A DNA stretch of 64,000 nucleotides from the NCBI RefSeq assembly GCF_001679325.1, contig NZ_LZMX01000029.1. The stretch is one strand, 5' to 3'. Within the stretch, counting starts at the first letter, position 1. Every line of letters starts with the position of its first letter. Below are positions 16,027-25,477 of the stretch, piece by piece. Source of the stretch: Haemophilus_D parainfluenzae_AD (GTDB lineage Bacteria; Pseudomonadota; Gammaproteobacteria; Enterobacterales; Pasteurellaceae). The position numbers and the translations under genes were made by a program. Below the pieces are notes generated by a model. That model did no database searches. It was given only the letters and a program-made list of their open reading frames with translations, and was not told the origin of the DNA.

Positions 16027-17186
16027 TGCAAGTTCGTCCTTTTACTTGGCTCGCCTTGAGCTTTTTTGGCTACTATTGTGCCTACGGTGTGTTTCTTCCC
16101 CTTTTCCCCGCATGGTTGAAAACGCAATCTTATAGCGAAGAAAGCATCGGCTTATTACTTGCCTGTGCCTACATATTCCGTTTCAGCGGCGGTATTTTAT
16201 TTTCAGGCTTAATAAAACGCGTTTCTCTCTTAGTGAATGGTTTACGTTATTTGGGTGTAGCCAGCGCCATTACAATGGCGTTAATTGGGCTGATGTCACA
16301 TAATTTCTGGCTATTATTTATTGGACTTGCGTTGTATTCCATGGTGAATGCGGCCGGTATGCCCATTGGTGATAGCCTTGCCAGTACATGGCAACAACAA
16401 ATTCATTTAGATTATGGCAAAGCACGCTTAATTGGTTCCTTTGCGTTTGTTGTTGGTGTGATGGTATTCGGGTATTTTGTTGGACTCGTGGGTGAGCAAT
16501 ATATTACTTGGATGATCACAGGCATACTCGTTTTTTACTGTATTGTGCAATTACTTCATCCGAACCCAATGCCGCAGGATGAACCTCAAAGTGCGGTCGA
16601 AAATTCCGTTGGATTTTTAGACTTACTGAAAAATAAAACGACCCTTCGTTTGTTTATTGCGATTTCACTCATTCAAGGATCGCATGCAGCTTATTACTCA
16701 TATAGCACTATTTTTTGGACAAATCATGGCCACTCCGTTTCCGATGCGGGTTTATTTTGGGGAATCAGTGTATTAGCTGAAATCGTGGTCTTTTTCTTCT
16801 CCACTCGATTATTCAAAAACTGGAGCATTACAGCTCTTTTCTATCTCACCGGTATTGCGGCTATCGTGCGTTGGCTCGCTTTTGGTTATGCCGACACCTT
16901 TGTTGAAATCATTCTATTGCAATGTTTTCACAGCCTCACGTATGTTGCTGGGCATTACGCGACCGTGCGTTACATCACCACGCAACCACAAACCCATATT
17001 GCGAAATTACAAGGCTTATACAATGCTTTAGCGGGTTCTGCCGCCATTGCGATTTTCACTGCGCTTTCTGGCGTACTTTATCCGATTTCGCCAGTTTATG
17101 CCTTTAGCTTAATGGCCGCCTTTGCCTTCATTGGTTTATTTATCACCCCGCGTGGCGTGAAAGCCTTTTTGGTACATAGAGTGTAA
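16026..17186 (+). CDS. MFS transporter of the HcaT (3-phenylpropionate permease) group
   Basis: This 386-residue, 12-helix MFS protein starts MQVRPFTWLALSFFGYYCAYGVFLPLFPAWL, the typical first helix of the HcaT/YfcJ-like MFS_1-like family. The charged loop between helices 6 and 7 (about residues 180-200) and the ATVRYITTQPQTHIAKLQGLYNA segment are as in HcaT relatives. HcaT is annotated as a 3-phenylpropionate transporter in E. coli, but no aromatic catabolic genes are nearby, so the substrate is uncertain. It is translationally coupled to proC (1-base overlap) and followed after 2 bases by xerD, so the three form an operon. Confidence 0.8.
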   Translation: MQVRPFTWLALSFFGYYCAYGVFLPLFPAWLKTQSYSEESIGLLLACAYIFRFSGGILFSGLIKRVSLLVNGLRYLGVASAITMALIGLMSHNFWLLFIGLALYSMVNAAGMPIGDSLASTWQQQIHLDYGKARLIGSFAFVVGVMVFGYFVGLVGEQYITWMITGILVFYCIVQLLHPNPMPQDEPQSAVENSVGFLDLLKNKTTLRLFIAISLIQGSHAAYYSYSTIFWTNHGHSVSDAGLFWGISVLAEIVVFFFSTRLFKNWSITALFYLTGIAAIVRWLAFGYADTFVEIILLQCFHSLTYVAGHYATVRYITTQPQTHIAKLQGLYNALAGSAAIAIFTALSGVLYPISPVYAFSLMAAFAFIGLFITPRGVKAFLVHRV

Positions 17187-17188
17187 AC

Positions 17189-18082
17189 ATGAATAACCTT
17201 ACGCTAGTTGATTTATTCTTGAATGAATATTGGATTGAAAAAGGATTGTCGGAAAACACCGTGCAGTCTTATCGTCTCGATTTGACCGCACTTTGTGATT
17301 GGTTGGATAAACAAAATTTATCCCTCGAAACCCTCGAACCATTAGATCTGCAACAATTTTTAGGCAGCCGTTTAGAGCAAGGTTACAAAGCCACGAGTAC
17401 TGCTCGAATGTTGAGTGCAATGCGGAAATTATTCCAATATTTGTATCGCGAAAAGTATCGTACGGATGATCCTAGTGCCGTACTGAGCTCACCTAAATTA
17501 CCAAGCCGCTTGCCTAAATATTTAACCGAGCAACAAGTCACAGATTTATTAAATACACCTGATGTCGAAATTCCGCTCGAGTTACGCGATAAAGCCATGT
17601 TGGAATTGCTGTACGCTACTGGATTACGTGTCACGGAATTGGTCACGCTCACCATTGAGAATATGAATTTACAACAAGGCGTAGTACGTGTGATTGGTAA
17701 AGGTAACAAAGAACGGATTGTACCAATGGGAGAGGAAGCGGCGTTTTGGGTGCGACAATTTGTGCTTTACGGTCGCCCTATTTTACTTAATGGACAAAGT
17801 TCCGATGTAGTCTTTCCGAGTCAACGAGCTCAACAAATGACTCGTCAAACGTTCTGGCATCGCATCAAGCATTATGCCGTGTTAGCAGGAATCGATACGG
17901 ATGCACTTTCACCGCACGTTCTCCGTCATGCCTTTGCGACACATTTGGTGAATCACGGTGCGGATCTCCGTGTTGTGCAAATGCTCCTCGGACATAGCGA
18001 TCTCTCCACCACGCAAATCTATACTCACGTGGCCAAAGAACGCTTGAAACATCTTCATGAAAGATTTCATCCGAGGGGATAA
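17189..18082 (+). CDS. xerD: Site-specific tyrosine recombinase XerD
   Basis: This 297-residue recombinase acts with XerC and FtsK at dif to resolve chromosome dimers. The N-terminal SAM-like core-binding domain (1-105) precedes the catalytic domain. All six active-site residues are present: Arg147, Lys171, His243, Arg246, His269 and the nucleophile Tyr278, each one position below the E. coli XerD numbering. It ends in the usual RFHPRG tail. It is the third gene of the proC operon. No att site, phage or integron genes surround it, so it is the housekeeping enzyme. An uptake signal at 17283 encodes LTAL. Confidence 0.96.
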   Translation: MNNLTLVDLFLNEYWIEKGLSENTVQSYRLDLTALCDWLDKQNLSLETLEPLDLQQFLGSRLEQGYKATSTARMLSAMRKLFQYLYREKYRTDDPSAVLSSPKLPSRLPKYLTEQQVTDLLNTPDVEIPLELRDKAMLELLYATGLRVTELVTLTIENMNLQQGVVRVIGKGNKERIVPMGEEAAFWVRQFVLYGRPILLNGQSSDVVFPSQRAQQMTRQTFWHRIKHYAVLAGIDTDALSPHVLRHAFATHLVNHGADLRVVQMLLGHSDLSTTQIYTHVAKERLKHLHERFHPRG

Positions 18083-18086
18083 AATA

Positions 18087-18130
18087 AAAAAGTGCGGTCA
18101 AATTTATCATTAATTTTGACCGCACTTTTG
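18087..18130. terminator. Bidirectional terminator made of an inverted uptake-signal pair
   Basis: AAAAAGTGCGGTCAAA and its complement TTTGACCGCACTTTT face each other across a short AT-rich loop, between the convergent xerD and glycerate kinase genes. Each arm contains a full 9-bp uptake core. Confidence 0.85.
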
Positions 18131-18140
18131 CATGAAAAGG

Positions 18141-19271
18141 TTATTTCAATGATAGCAATCTCGCCACATTTTGAGCCGTTGAGATTAAATTCTGCTCGCC
18201 CTGTTTGAGAATTGTTGGTAAATCACCCAGACTGCGAATTATCGGGAACACTGCATCAATGCCATGTTCATACACCACGTCATAATCCTCACGCAAACAA
18301 CCCACAATCGCGATGACAGGCTTATTAAATTGTTTTGCTGTGCGCGCCACACCGATAGGGGTCTTACCTAAAATACTTTGTGCATCCATACGGCCTTCGC
18401 CAGTAATCACTAAATCAGCATCTTTAACTTGCTCAGCGAGTTTCAAATTATCTAACACAATCTGCACACCGGCTTTCAGTTGCACATTAGGTAAAAGCAA
18501 TAAACCACCACCCATACCACCTGCCGCCCCCGCACCTGGTTGCTCTTTAATTTGTTTATCACAATCCCGCTCGGCAATTTGGGCAAAATGGGCTAATGCA
18601 GCATCGAGTTCCTTCACTATCTCCGGCGTCGCACCTTTTTGCGGACCAAAAATCGCAGAAGCACCTCGTTCACCACAAAGTGGATTATTCACATCACAAG
18701 CCACTTCGATTTGTACGTGTTGCAATCGAGGAGCTAAATCAGCCATTTGAATTTCAGCAAGATTTGATAATGCTGCGCCGCCAAAGTCAATAGATTGACC
18801 ATTTTTATCCAATAAACGTAAGCCTAACGCTTGTAGCATACCTGCACCACCGTCATTTGTGGCACTCCCACCAATCCCTAAAATGATGTGTTGAACACCC
18901 AGGTCAAGGGCTTGCTTAATTAGCTCCCCTGTACCAAAACTAGTGGTTTGACAAGGATTGCGTTTATCCATCGGGACAAGATGTAATCCAGACGCGGCCG
19001 CCATTTCGATTATTGCCGTTTTACCATCACCCGATAAACCGAAAAAGCTTTTTACTTGGTTGCCTAACGGTGCAGTGACTTCTGTCTCAATTAAGCGACC
19101 TTGAGTGGCATCTACCAAGGATTGCACGGTACCTTCACCACCATCTGCCATTGGTAATTTCACATATTCGGCATTCGGGAAAATACGTTTAAAACCTGTT
19201 TCAATCGCATTAGCCACTTCAAGTGCGGTTAAACTTTCTTTAAATGAATCAGGCGCAATGACAATTTTCAT
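18141..19271 (-). CDS. Glycerate kinase
   Basis: This 376-residue protein belongs to the GarK/GlxK glycerate kinase family, which phosphorylates D-glycerate with ATP, in the E. coli enzymes to 2-phosphoglycerate, for entry into glycolysis. Family features include the start MKIVIAPDSFKESLTA, PMADGGEGTV around residues 40-49, GIGGSATNDGGAGMLQALG near 133-151, and the C-terminal GEGRMDAQ. The length matches the family. It is 14 bases downstream of a GntP-family permease gene, so the pair probably takes up and phosphorylates glycerate or a related sugar acid. Whether garK or glxK is the nearer orthologue cannot be decided here. Confidence 0.93.
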   Translation of the reverse strand: MKIVIAPDSFKESLTALEVANAIETGFKRIFPNAEYVKLPMADGGEGTVQSLVDATQGRLIETEVTAPLGNQVKSFFGLSGDGKTAIIEMAAASGLHLVPMDKRNPCQTTSFGTGELIKQALDLGVQHIILGIGGSATNDGGAGMLQALGLRLLDKNGQSIDFGGAALSNLAEIQMADLAPRLQHVQIEVACDVNNPLCGERGASAIFGPQKGATPEIVKELDAALAHFAQIAERDCDKQIKEQPGAGAAGGMGGGLLLLPNVQLKAGVQIVLDNLKLAEQVKDADLVITGEGRMDAQSILGKTPIGVARTAKQFNKPVIAIVGCLREDYDVVYEHGIDAVFPIIRSLGDLPTILKQGEQNLISTAQNVARLLSLK

Positions 19272-19285
19272 ATTCTCTCCTTAAA

Positions 19286-20542
19286 CTAACTAAATACACC
19301 AAAAATTAAGGTGGATACAATGGTCATAATTAACCCCACTGCACTTTCATAAGGAATCAATTTTAAGCGTTCTTTCATGTCCATATTTACGCTACCGCCA
19401 GTTGCATGGAAAAAAGAACCATGTGGCATATGATCAAAAACTGTCGCCCCCGCATGAATCATCGCGGCACCAGCCAGACTACTCACCCCCAACTCTAATA
19501 GCGTTGAACTAAACACATTCGAAGCAACCGCTGTCCCTGCAGTTGTTGATGCTGTGGCAAGCGACATGAGTGCACCTGAAATTGGCGCAAGGATATAAGA
19601 AGGTAAGCCAGAATGTTTTAAGCCTTCAATAAGCACATCTTTCATACCGGAATTAGCAATAATACCGGCTAAAGCCCCCGTACCAAGTAGCATAATCGCC
19701 ACCGGAGCCATTTTCCCTAAACCGCTAATCGCATAGTTATTGGCTTGGCGAAGCTTGCCCATACATAATGCGCCAATCAGACCACCAAGTGGTAAAGCGA
19801 TTAAAGGATCGACTTTAATATCGGCTAACGGACGAAGTGCCAGTAAGAAGATGGCAACCAAAGGCGCCACAAGTGCGGTCAAAAATGAGGGTAGATTCTG
19901 TGTTTCTACTGCGACAACCTCTTGGGATGAAACGCGTGAACCTTTGTTTCTTAAACGTTTTGCTAAGAAATAGGTCAATATTAAGCCAAAAATAGCGGGG
20001 ATAATCCCTGCCATCATCACTGACGTTAAAGGAAGATGGAATGTATCTGCTGCAGCAATCGCATTAGGATTAGGTGACATTAAGTTTCCTGCTTTTCCCC
20101 CACCAATCATCGCTAAGAGAATGGCTGGTTTTGATAAGTCAGTACGACGAGCAAGTGCTAAGGCGATTGGAGAGACCGTAATCACGGCAACATCAATAAA
20201 TACACCAACGGCGGTTAAAATTAATGTAGCCAACGCTAACGCTAATAATGCTCTTGTTTCACCTAACTTGTTTGTAATGGTTTCAGCAATGGTATTCGCC
20301 GCACCGGATTCAATAAGTACGCCAGCCAATACCCCTGCTGCGAGAATTCGCATGACTGCGGTAGTGATACCTTGAGCACCTCCGATCATGAGACTCACGG
20401 TTTGAGATAAATCAGCGCCGCCAACTAATCCCCCTACTAAAGCCCCGACTAACATACCATAGGCTGGTGAGACTTTTTTCAAAATAAGGAAAATAGCGAC
20501 GATGAGTGCAATGAGCGCACCTAAGGCTGAGACTGTTGGCAT
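19286..20542 (-). CDS. GntP-family sugar-acid:proton permease
   Basis: This 418-residue membrane protein with about 12 helices is of the gluconate permease (GntP) family. Recognisable parts are the first helix pair, AGVLAGVLIESGAANTIAETI, the GGGKAGNLMSPNPNAIAAAD motif around residues 146-165, and ATASTTAGTAVASNVF. The strong AGGAGG site lies 6 bases before its ATG. It is followed by glycerate kinase, so D-glycerate is a reasonable substrate guess; gluconate is the family default, but no gluconate kinase is nearby. An uptake signal lies within the gene near 19871. Confidence 0.88.
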   Translation of the reverse strand: MPTVSALGALIALIVAIFLILKKVSPAYGMLVGALVGGLVGGADLSQTVSLMIGGAQGITTAVMRILAAGVLAGVLIESGAANTIAETITNKLGETRALLALALATLILTAVGVFIDVAVITVSPIALALARRTDLSKPAILLAMIGGGKAGNLMSPNPNAIAAADTFHLPLTSVMMAGIIPAIFGLILTYFLAKRLRNKGSRVSSQEVVAVETQNLPSFLTALVAPLVAIFLLALRPLADIKVDPLIALPLGGLIGALCMGKLRQANNYAISGLGKMAPVAIMLLGTGALAGIIANSGMKDVLIEGLKHSGLPSYILAPISGALMSLATASTTAGTAVASNVFSSTLLELGVSSLAGAAMIHAGATVFDHMPHGSFFHATGGSVNMDMKERLKLIPYESAVGLIMTIVSTLIFGVFS

Positions 20543-20632
20543 AGCGTCCTCCTGTTGATATGAATATGCAAAAATCTTTCTTATTTATATCAGCAAAAGC
20601 AGAGGAATAAAATCTTGTCCGACTTCCACCTA

Positions 20633-20663
20633 CAAAAACGGCTTATGTAAAACACATAAGCCG
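20633..20663 (-). terminator. Rho-independent terminator of dgkA
   Basis: CGGCTTATGT and ACATAAGCCG form a perfect 10-bp stem with a 5-base loop. On the minus strand it is followed by TTTTT. It closes the relA-dgkA run, and a single uptake signal lies just before it (near 20683). Confidence 0.88.
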
Positions 20664-20690
20664 AAATTGTTACTGAAAATTGACCGCACT

Positions 20691-21047
20691 TTAGAAAAAT
20701 AAAATACTTCCCCAAACCACGACAACAATGCAAAGGGCAATGAATACTGCTGCCGAACCTTGGTCTTTGGCTCTCCCAGAAAGCTCATGGCGTTCTGTGC
20801 CAATACGATCCACCACCGCTTCAACTGCACTATTTAACAGTTCCACTGCCATCACAAGTAAAACCGATGAAATCATCAAAGCAATTTCAATTTTAGTATC
20901 ACCCAGCCAAAAGGCGAGCGGAATCATAATGCACGCAAGAAAACATTCGTGGCGGAATGCGGTTTCATTTTTGAATGCACTTTTTAAGCCTTGTAAAGAA
21001 TATTTCGTCGAGTTAATTAAATGGGTTAATCCCGTGGTTTTATACAT
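20691..21047 (-). CDS. dgkA: Diacylglycerol kinase, prokaryotic type
   Basis: This 118-residue inner-membrane enzyme phosphorylates diacylglycerol to phosphatidic acid, recycling the diacylglycerol left by envelope glycan modification. It has three membrane helices and the family signature ELLNSAVEAVVDRIG in the middle, with the N-terminal amphipathic helix carrying NETAFRHE. It is the normal length. It starts 20 bases after relA and ends at a strong hairpin terminator, so it is the last gene of the oapA-recO-rlmD-relA direction. Confidence 0.95.
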   Translation of the reverse strand: MYKTTGLTHLINSTKYSLQGLKSAFKNETAFRHECFLACIMIPLAFWLGDTKIEIALMISSVLLVMAVELLNSAVEAVVDRIGTERHELSGRAKDQGSAAVFIALCIVVVVWGSILFF

Positions 21048-21067
21048 AAAAGTTCCTATGTTTTAAT

Positions 21068-23317
21068 CTATAAACGTTTTGCTTCGATAACGTCGTCTAA
21101 CTTCGCTAATCTAGCCAGTATTTTACTTAAACTTTCGACATTTTTCAGTTCAATTTCCATATCCATCGTTGCCACTTGTTTTTTGGTGTCTGCACGGCTT
21201 GAAACCCCTAACACACTGACTTTTTCATTTGCAAGCACGGTTGTAATATCGCGTAATAAACCGTTGCGATCACTGGCCACAATGCGAATATTAATATGGA
21301 ACCCCGCCGCATAATTATCTCCCCAAAGGGCTTCTACCACGCGTTCAGGATGGGCAACTTGTAATTCAATGAACTGTTCACAATCGCAACGATGAATTGA
21401 GATACCTCGTCCCATCGTAATGTAGCCTGCAATCGCATCACCTGGAATAGGCTGACAACAACGCGCCATGTGGTGCATTAAATTACCGACTCCTTCAACA
21501 ATGACATAGCCTTTATTCTGTTGTTGATCTGCTTTCTGCTGCGCCTTTTGCTGTGCAGTATTCGCGCTTTTACTCGCCACATGGCGGAGAATTTCTTGAT
21601 CTGCTTCTTCAGCCGTCACTTTTATCAATCGGCTTTGCAAGAAATTCATCAACTGATTTAAACGAATATCTCCGCTACCAATACCGGCGTATAAATCTTC
21701 GAGGTTTCTTAAGTTATAACGTGGCAAGGCAAGCTGCTCAACCTGTTTCAAACTGATATTCAAACGCGCAAGTTCATTATCTAACTGCTCTTTACCCGCT
21801 GGAACGTTTTTATCACGATCTTGTTTCTTAAACCACGCTTGGATTTTGGCTCGCGCTTTTGAGGTATGAGTAAACCCTAGGTTTGGATTGACCCAATCTC
21901 GGCTTGGATTTGGATTTTTCTGCGTGATAATATCCACTTGCTCACCCATTTGCAGGTGATAAGTGAATGGCACAATACGTCCCCCAACTTTCGCTCCGAT
22001 ACAACGGTGGCCAATTTCACTGTGGATCGCATAAGCAAAATCGAGAGGAGTTGATCCCGCGGGTAAATCAACCACTTCACCTTTCGGCGTAAACACATAT
22101 ACGCGGTCATCAAAGACTTGGCTACGTAATTCTGCCATCACTTCGCCAGAATCTGTAATATCATCTTGCCATGCAAGTAATTTACGTAACCAAGTGATTT
22201 TTTCTTCGTAAGCGGAAAGGCTACCTGTCGTGCCCTCTTTGTATTTCCAGTGGGCGGCTACACCAAGCTCCGCATCATCATGCATTTGCTGGGTACGAAT
22301 TTGCACTTCAATTGGCTTACCACCTTTGCCTAACACCACAGTATGAATGGATTGATAGCCATTTGGTTTCGGGTTGGCGACATAATCATCAAATTCTTTT
22401 GGCAAGTGTTTGAAATGTGTGTGGACGATACCGAGCGCCGTATAACAATCTTGCAATTTCTGTACGATCACTCTAACCGCTCTGACATCATATAAGCCAC
22501 TGAATTCCAAATGTTTCTTTTGCATTTTTCGCCAAATGCTATAAATATGTTTAGGACGGCCGTAAACCTCAACCTGGTCGATATTTTCTTTTAAATAACC
22601 GGTTAACTCTGTGACAAAATCTGCAATATACTGCTCACGATCTAAGCGGCGCTCATGTAATAATTTGGCAATATTTCGATATTGTTCTGGATGCAAATAA
22701 CGGAAGCAGTAATCTTCAAGCTCCCATTTCAATTGACCGATCCCTAAACGGTTCGCCAATGGGGCATAAATATTGGAACATTCTTTGGCTGCCAATACTT
22801 TTTCTTCTTCACAAAAGTGATTTTCCGCATTACGAAGAAACGTAATACGCTCAGCAAGTTTAATGATCACGCAACGGAAATCGTCCACCATCGCAAGGAG
22901 CATACGGCGTACATTATCCACTTGAGACGCATTGGCAGAATGGCTGGCGTTGAGCTGACGGATATTATCCATCTCCTCCACACCTTTAAGCAGTTTGGTG
23001 ATTTTAGGACCAAAATGTTCCTGAATTTGCTCCCAATCGACAATTTTGTTTGCTACTAAGGGGAATAGCATAGCGGTGAGTAAGCTTTCGCTGTCCATAT
23101 TCATTTCATGCAGAATCTCCACCATTTCCACACCGGATTGCAATGTGAGGATTGCATTCTCCATTTGATCGGCATGTTCAGCTATTTTGGCTTGGGCATA
23201 ATACCATGCATCAATCAGAGACTTTTCTACGGGGGCAGTAAGTTTAAGGCTCGAACACCATTGTTCGATCTCAAAATCATGTGGATTTGATAAGTGAGAA
23301 CCACGAACTGCAACCAT
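21068..23317 (-). CDS. relA: GTP pyrophosphokinase RelA, (p)ppGpp synthetase I
   Basis: This 749-residue ribosome-associated stringent-response enzyme senses uncharged tRNA. The N-terminal HD domain is degenerate: the region that reads HD in SpoT reads LLTAMLFPLVANKI here, as in RelA. Hydrolase activity is therefore not expected, and this separates it from SpoT. The synthetase domain (YGRPKHIYSIWRKM; GLYDVRAVRVIV) is followed by the TGS domain (VFTPKGEVVDLPAGSTPLDFAY), the zinc-finger region with the ARCCQPIPGD and CDC cysteines, and a C-terminal ACT domain. The ATG at 23317 gives the conserved start MVAVRG; the frame extends 12 codons further but without support. Genes rlmD and dgkA flank it on the same strand. 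Confidence 0.96.
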   Translation of the reverse strand: MVAVRGSHLSNPHDFEIEQWCSSLKLTAPVEKSLIDAWYYAQAKIAEHADQMENAILTLQSGVEMVEILHEMNMDSESLLTAMLFPLVANKIVDWEQIQEHFGPKITKLLKGVEEMDNIRQLNASHSANASQVDNVRRMLLAMVDDFRCVIIKLAERITFLRNAENHFCEEEKVLAAKECSNIYAPLANRLGIGQLKWELEDYCFRYLHPEQYRNIAKLLHERRLDREQYIADFVTELTGYLKENIDQVEVYGRPKHIYSIWRKMQKKHLEFSGLYDVRAVRVIVQKLQDCYTALGIVHTHFKHLPKEFDDYVANPKPNGYQSIHTVVLGKGGKPIEVQIRTQQMHDDAELGVAAHWKYKEGTTGSLSAYEEKITWLRKLLAWQDDITDSGEVMAELRSQVFDDRVYVFTPKGEVVDLPAGSTPLDFAYAIHSEIGHRCIGAKVGGRIVPFTYHLQMGEQVDIITQKNPNPSRDWVNPNLGFTHTSKARAKIQAWFKKQDRDKNVPAGKEQLDNELARLNISLKQVEQLALPRYNLRNLEDLYAGIGSGDIRLNQLMNFLQSRLIKVTAEEADQEILRHVASKSANTAQQKAQQKADQQQNKGYVIVEGVGNLMHHMARCCQPIPGDAIAGYITMGRGISIHRCDCEQFIELQVAHPERVVEALWGDNYAAGFHINIRIVASDRNGLLRDITTVLANEKVSVLGVSSRADTKKQVATMDMEIELKNVESLSKILARLAKLDDVIEAKRL

Positions 23318-23418
23318 AATACCCCCTTGTTGATGAATATGGCTCGGTGACATCCTGTCAACCGAGTTGTCTTTTTAAGACAACAAAAAAGTCTGACTAT
23401 TCTATCAGAATTTACACC

Positions 23419-24729
23419 TTATTTGATAAATAATGTCACCGACTCCAAATGACTGGTATGTGGAAACATGTCAATCATGGCGGTTTTGATAATGCGGTAG
23501 CCAAACGCGCGGAGAATCTCAGCATCCCGTACTAAGGTTGCGGGATTGCAAGATACATAGAGAATGCTTTCTGCACCCAGCTCACATAATTCATTCAGTG
23601 CAAAAGCCGCACCGCTGCGAGGCGGATCAAGAAGAATTTTATTGAAATGTTGTTTTGCCCAAGGTTGTTCTGAAAAAGCTTGGTCTAAATCGGCTTGATA
23701 AAATTCAACATTATCGATGTGATTAAACTGAGCATTGACTTGGGCTTTTTGTACCATGTCAAAAACCCCTTCAATTCCAACCGCACTTTTCACACGTTTG
23801 GCTAAAGGCAACGTGAAATTGCCCATCCCACAGAACAAATCTAAGACGTGATCATCCTGATTCAAATCAAGCCAATCTAAAGCCGTCTCAACCATTTGCA
23901 GATTTAAGTGGGTATTCACTTGAATAAAATCGTGGATATCAAAAGATAAACGAATATCGCCCAGAGAATAATAAGGCATTTCACCATGCACAAGTTGAAT
24001 ACATTGATCATCTTGCAGAAACAAATTCACAGTATTTACGCGTGCAAACTCGAGCAACAAAGTGCGGTCAGTTTCGGCTAAATTTCCTTTATAGCGTAAC
24101 AACATGGCTACGCCATTATCCGCTGAAACTAATTCAATATGCCCTAATTGTTTCGGGGTTGAATATTGCGCCCAAAGTGCGGTCAATTTTGGGATCAAAT
24201 CATTGATTGCTTGCTCTGCCACTAAGCATTGCTGAATGCTCACCAATTGATTGGAGTTTTTCTGACGAAATCCCATTTCAACGGTTTTGCTTTTAGCATT
24301 CCACAGTAAACTTAATCGTACGCGACGACGATAGCCCCATTGTTCGCCACAAATCATGGGCATTAATTGAATAGGCTCTGCTTGCAATTTACTTAATCGA
24401 GAAAAAAGGGCTTTCTCTTTGGCTTTACGTTGCATTTCTACAGGAATATGCTGGCCTTGGCATCCACCACAACGCCCATAATAACGACATTGTGGCTCAA
24501 CACGCCGATTACTCTCTTGTAGCCATTTTTGTGCAGTGGCTAATCCATATTGACGCTTTTCATCGGTCACTACCGCTTCTACTTTTTCCGTTGGCAAAGC
24601 ATTTTCAATGAACCAGGTTTTACCTTGAATTTTGGCGACACCTAGCCCTTGATAATCTAAATCCTGAATTTCAGCGACGATTTTTTGCGTGATTTTCTGT
24701 TTTTTTTGTGGAGCGTAAAGTAAAGCCAT
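23419..24729 (-). CDS. rlmD: 23S rRNA (uracil-1939 C5)-methyltransferase RlmD
   Basis: This 436-residue SAM-dependent enzyme makes m5U1939 in 23S rRNA. An N-terminal TRAM domain (about 15-70) precedes the 4Fe-4S cysteine cluster C-x5-C-x2-C (CRYYGRCGGC around residues 82-91). The methyltransferase domain has DLFCGMGNFTLPLA for SAM binding, LLDPPRSG, and the catalytic SCNPATLVRD loop, with the distal cysteine C-terminal to the PPR motif. Length is normal. Three uptake signals lie within the coding sequence (near 23784, 24061 and 24177). It lies between recO and relA on the same strand. Confidence 0.95.
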   Translation of the reverse strand: MALLYAPQKKQKITQKIVAEIQDLDYQGLGVAKIQGKTWFIENALPTEKVEAVVTDEKRQYGLATAQKWLQESNRRVEPQCRYYGRCGGCQGQHIPVEMQRKAKEKALFSRLSKLQAEPIQLMPMICGEQWGYRRRVRLSLLWNAKSKTVEMGFRQKNSNQLVSIQQCLVAEQAINDLIPKLTALWAQYSTPKQLGHIELVSADNGVAMLLRYKGNLAETDRTLLLEFARVNTVNLFLQDDQCIQLVHGEMPYYSLGDIRLSFDIHDFIQVNTHLNLQMVETALDWLDLNQDDHVLDLFCGMGNFTLPLAKRVKSAVGIEGVFDMVQKAQVNAQFNHIDNVEFYQADLDQAFSEQPWAKQHFNKILLDPPRSGAAFALNELCELGAESILYVSCNPATLVRDAEILRAFGYRIIKTAMIDMFPHTSHLESVTLFIK

Positions 24730-24765
24730 GATGCTATTTTAATCTATTTGTATCAAAGAAAGGGA

Positions 24766-25470
24766 TTATTTTAAATAAAGTATGTTTTGCGTAAATAATT
24801 CTCGGCTTTTCAGCGGCTTATCACCTAAATAAGGTTTAAGCGCGATGCGGGTAAAACGTTTTGCCGCTTGTAAGACTGCCTCATCGGTGAATTCCAAACG
24901 GTCAAAGGCGAGTAAATCTCGACCATAAAAGGTTAAGTTATCTTTCACTAACGAGGCGATAAAACCCTTTTCCGCACGATATTGGTAAGTCATCGATTCA
25001 TCTACTGGTAAACCTGATCCTGCACAATGCAAAAAATCGATACCATAACCTAAGATTTTAAGTAAATGAAATTCAAATAGACGCAGTGTAGGCTCAACCT
25101 GTGGTTGAGTGGCTAAGCCTGTTAAGCATTGAAGATAATACTGAAAAAGTTGTGGATTGGCCGTTTCGGGCTCGATCACTCGAGTAATCAGCTCATTTAC
25201 ATAAAACCCGCTATATAAAGCCGTTTGCTGCAAAGGCAACGTAATTGCTGCGGGCTCTGCTTTCGTGAGTGTTTTTAATGCGTCTTTTCCTGACCAACGA
25301 AGAAGTAATGGCGTAAAAGGCTGTAAGACAGATTTCCATGCCGAACGTTTTGCACGTGCACCTTTTGCAATAACCGTCAAACGCCCCGTTTCTTCAGTGA
25401 ATAAATCCACTAAAAGGCTGGTTTCACTATAAGGACGACGATGTAACACAAAGCCGCGTTGGAGATCCAT
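24766..25470 (-). CDS. recO: DNA repair protein RecO
   Basis: This 234-residue recombination mediator anneals single strands and, with RecR and RecF, loads RecA onto SSB-coated DNA. It has the N-terminal OB fold (RGFVLHRRPYSETSLLVDLFTEETGRLTVIAKGAR) and the helical C-terminal domain. Length is as in other gammaproteobacteria. No four-cysteine zinc motif is seen, as is usual in this group. It starts 7 bases after a small lipoprotein gene and is followed by rlmD 36 bases on. Confidence 0.94.
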   Translation of the reverse strand: MDLQRGFVLHRRPYSETSLLVDLFTEETGRLTVIAKGARAKRSAWKSVLQPFTPLLLRWSGKDALKTLTKAEPAAITLPLQQTALYSGFYVNELITRVIEPETANPQLFQYYLQCLTGLATQPQVEPTLRLFEFHLLKILGYGIDFLHCAGSGLPVDESMTYQYRAEKGFIASLVKDNLTFYGRDLLAFDRLEFTDEAVLQAAKRFTRIALKPYLGDKPLKSRELFTQNILYLK

Positions 25471-25477
25471 AAAAGAA

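Noticed and set aside
17189..18082. Tyrosine recombinase as a sign of an integrated element
   Set aside because: All features and the proC-linked position are those of housekeeping XerD; no att-like direct repeats or phage genes surround it.
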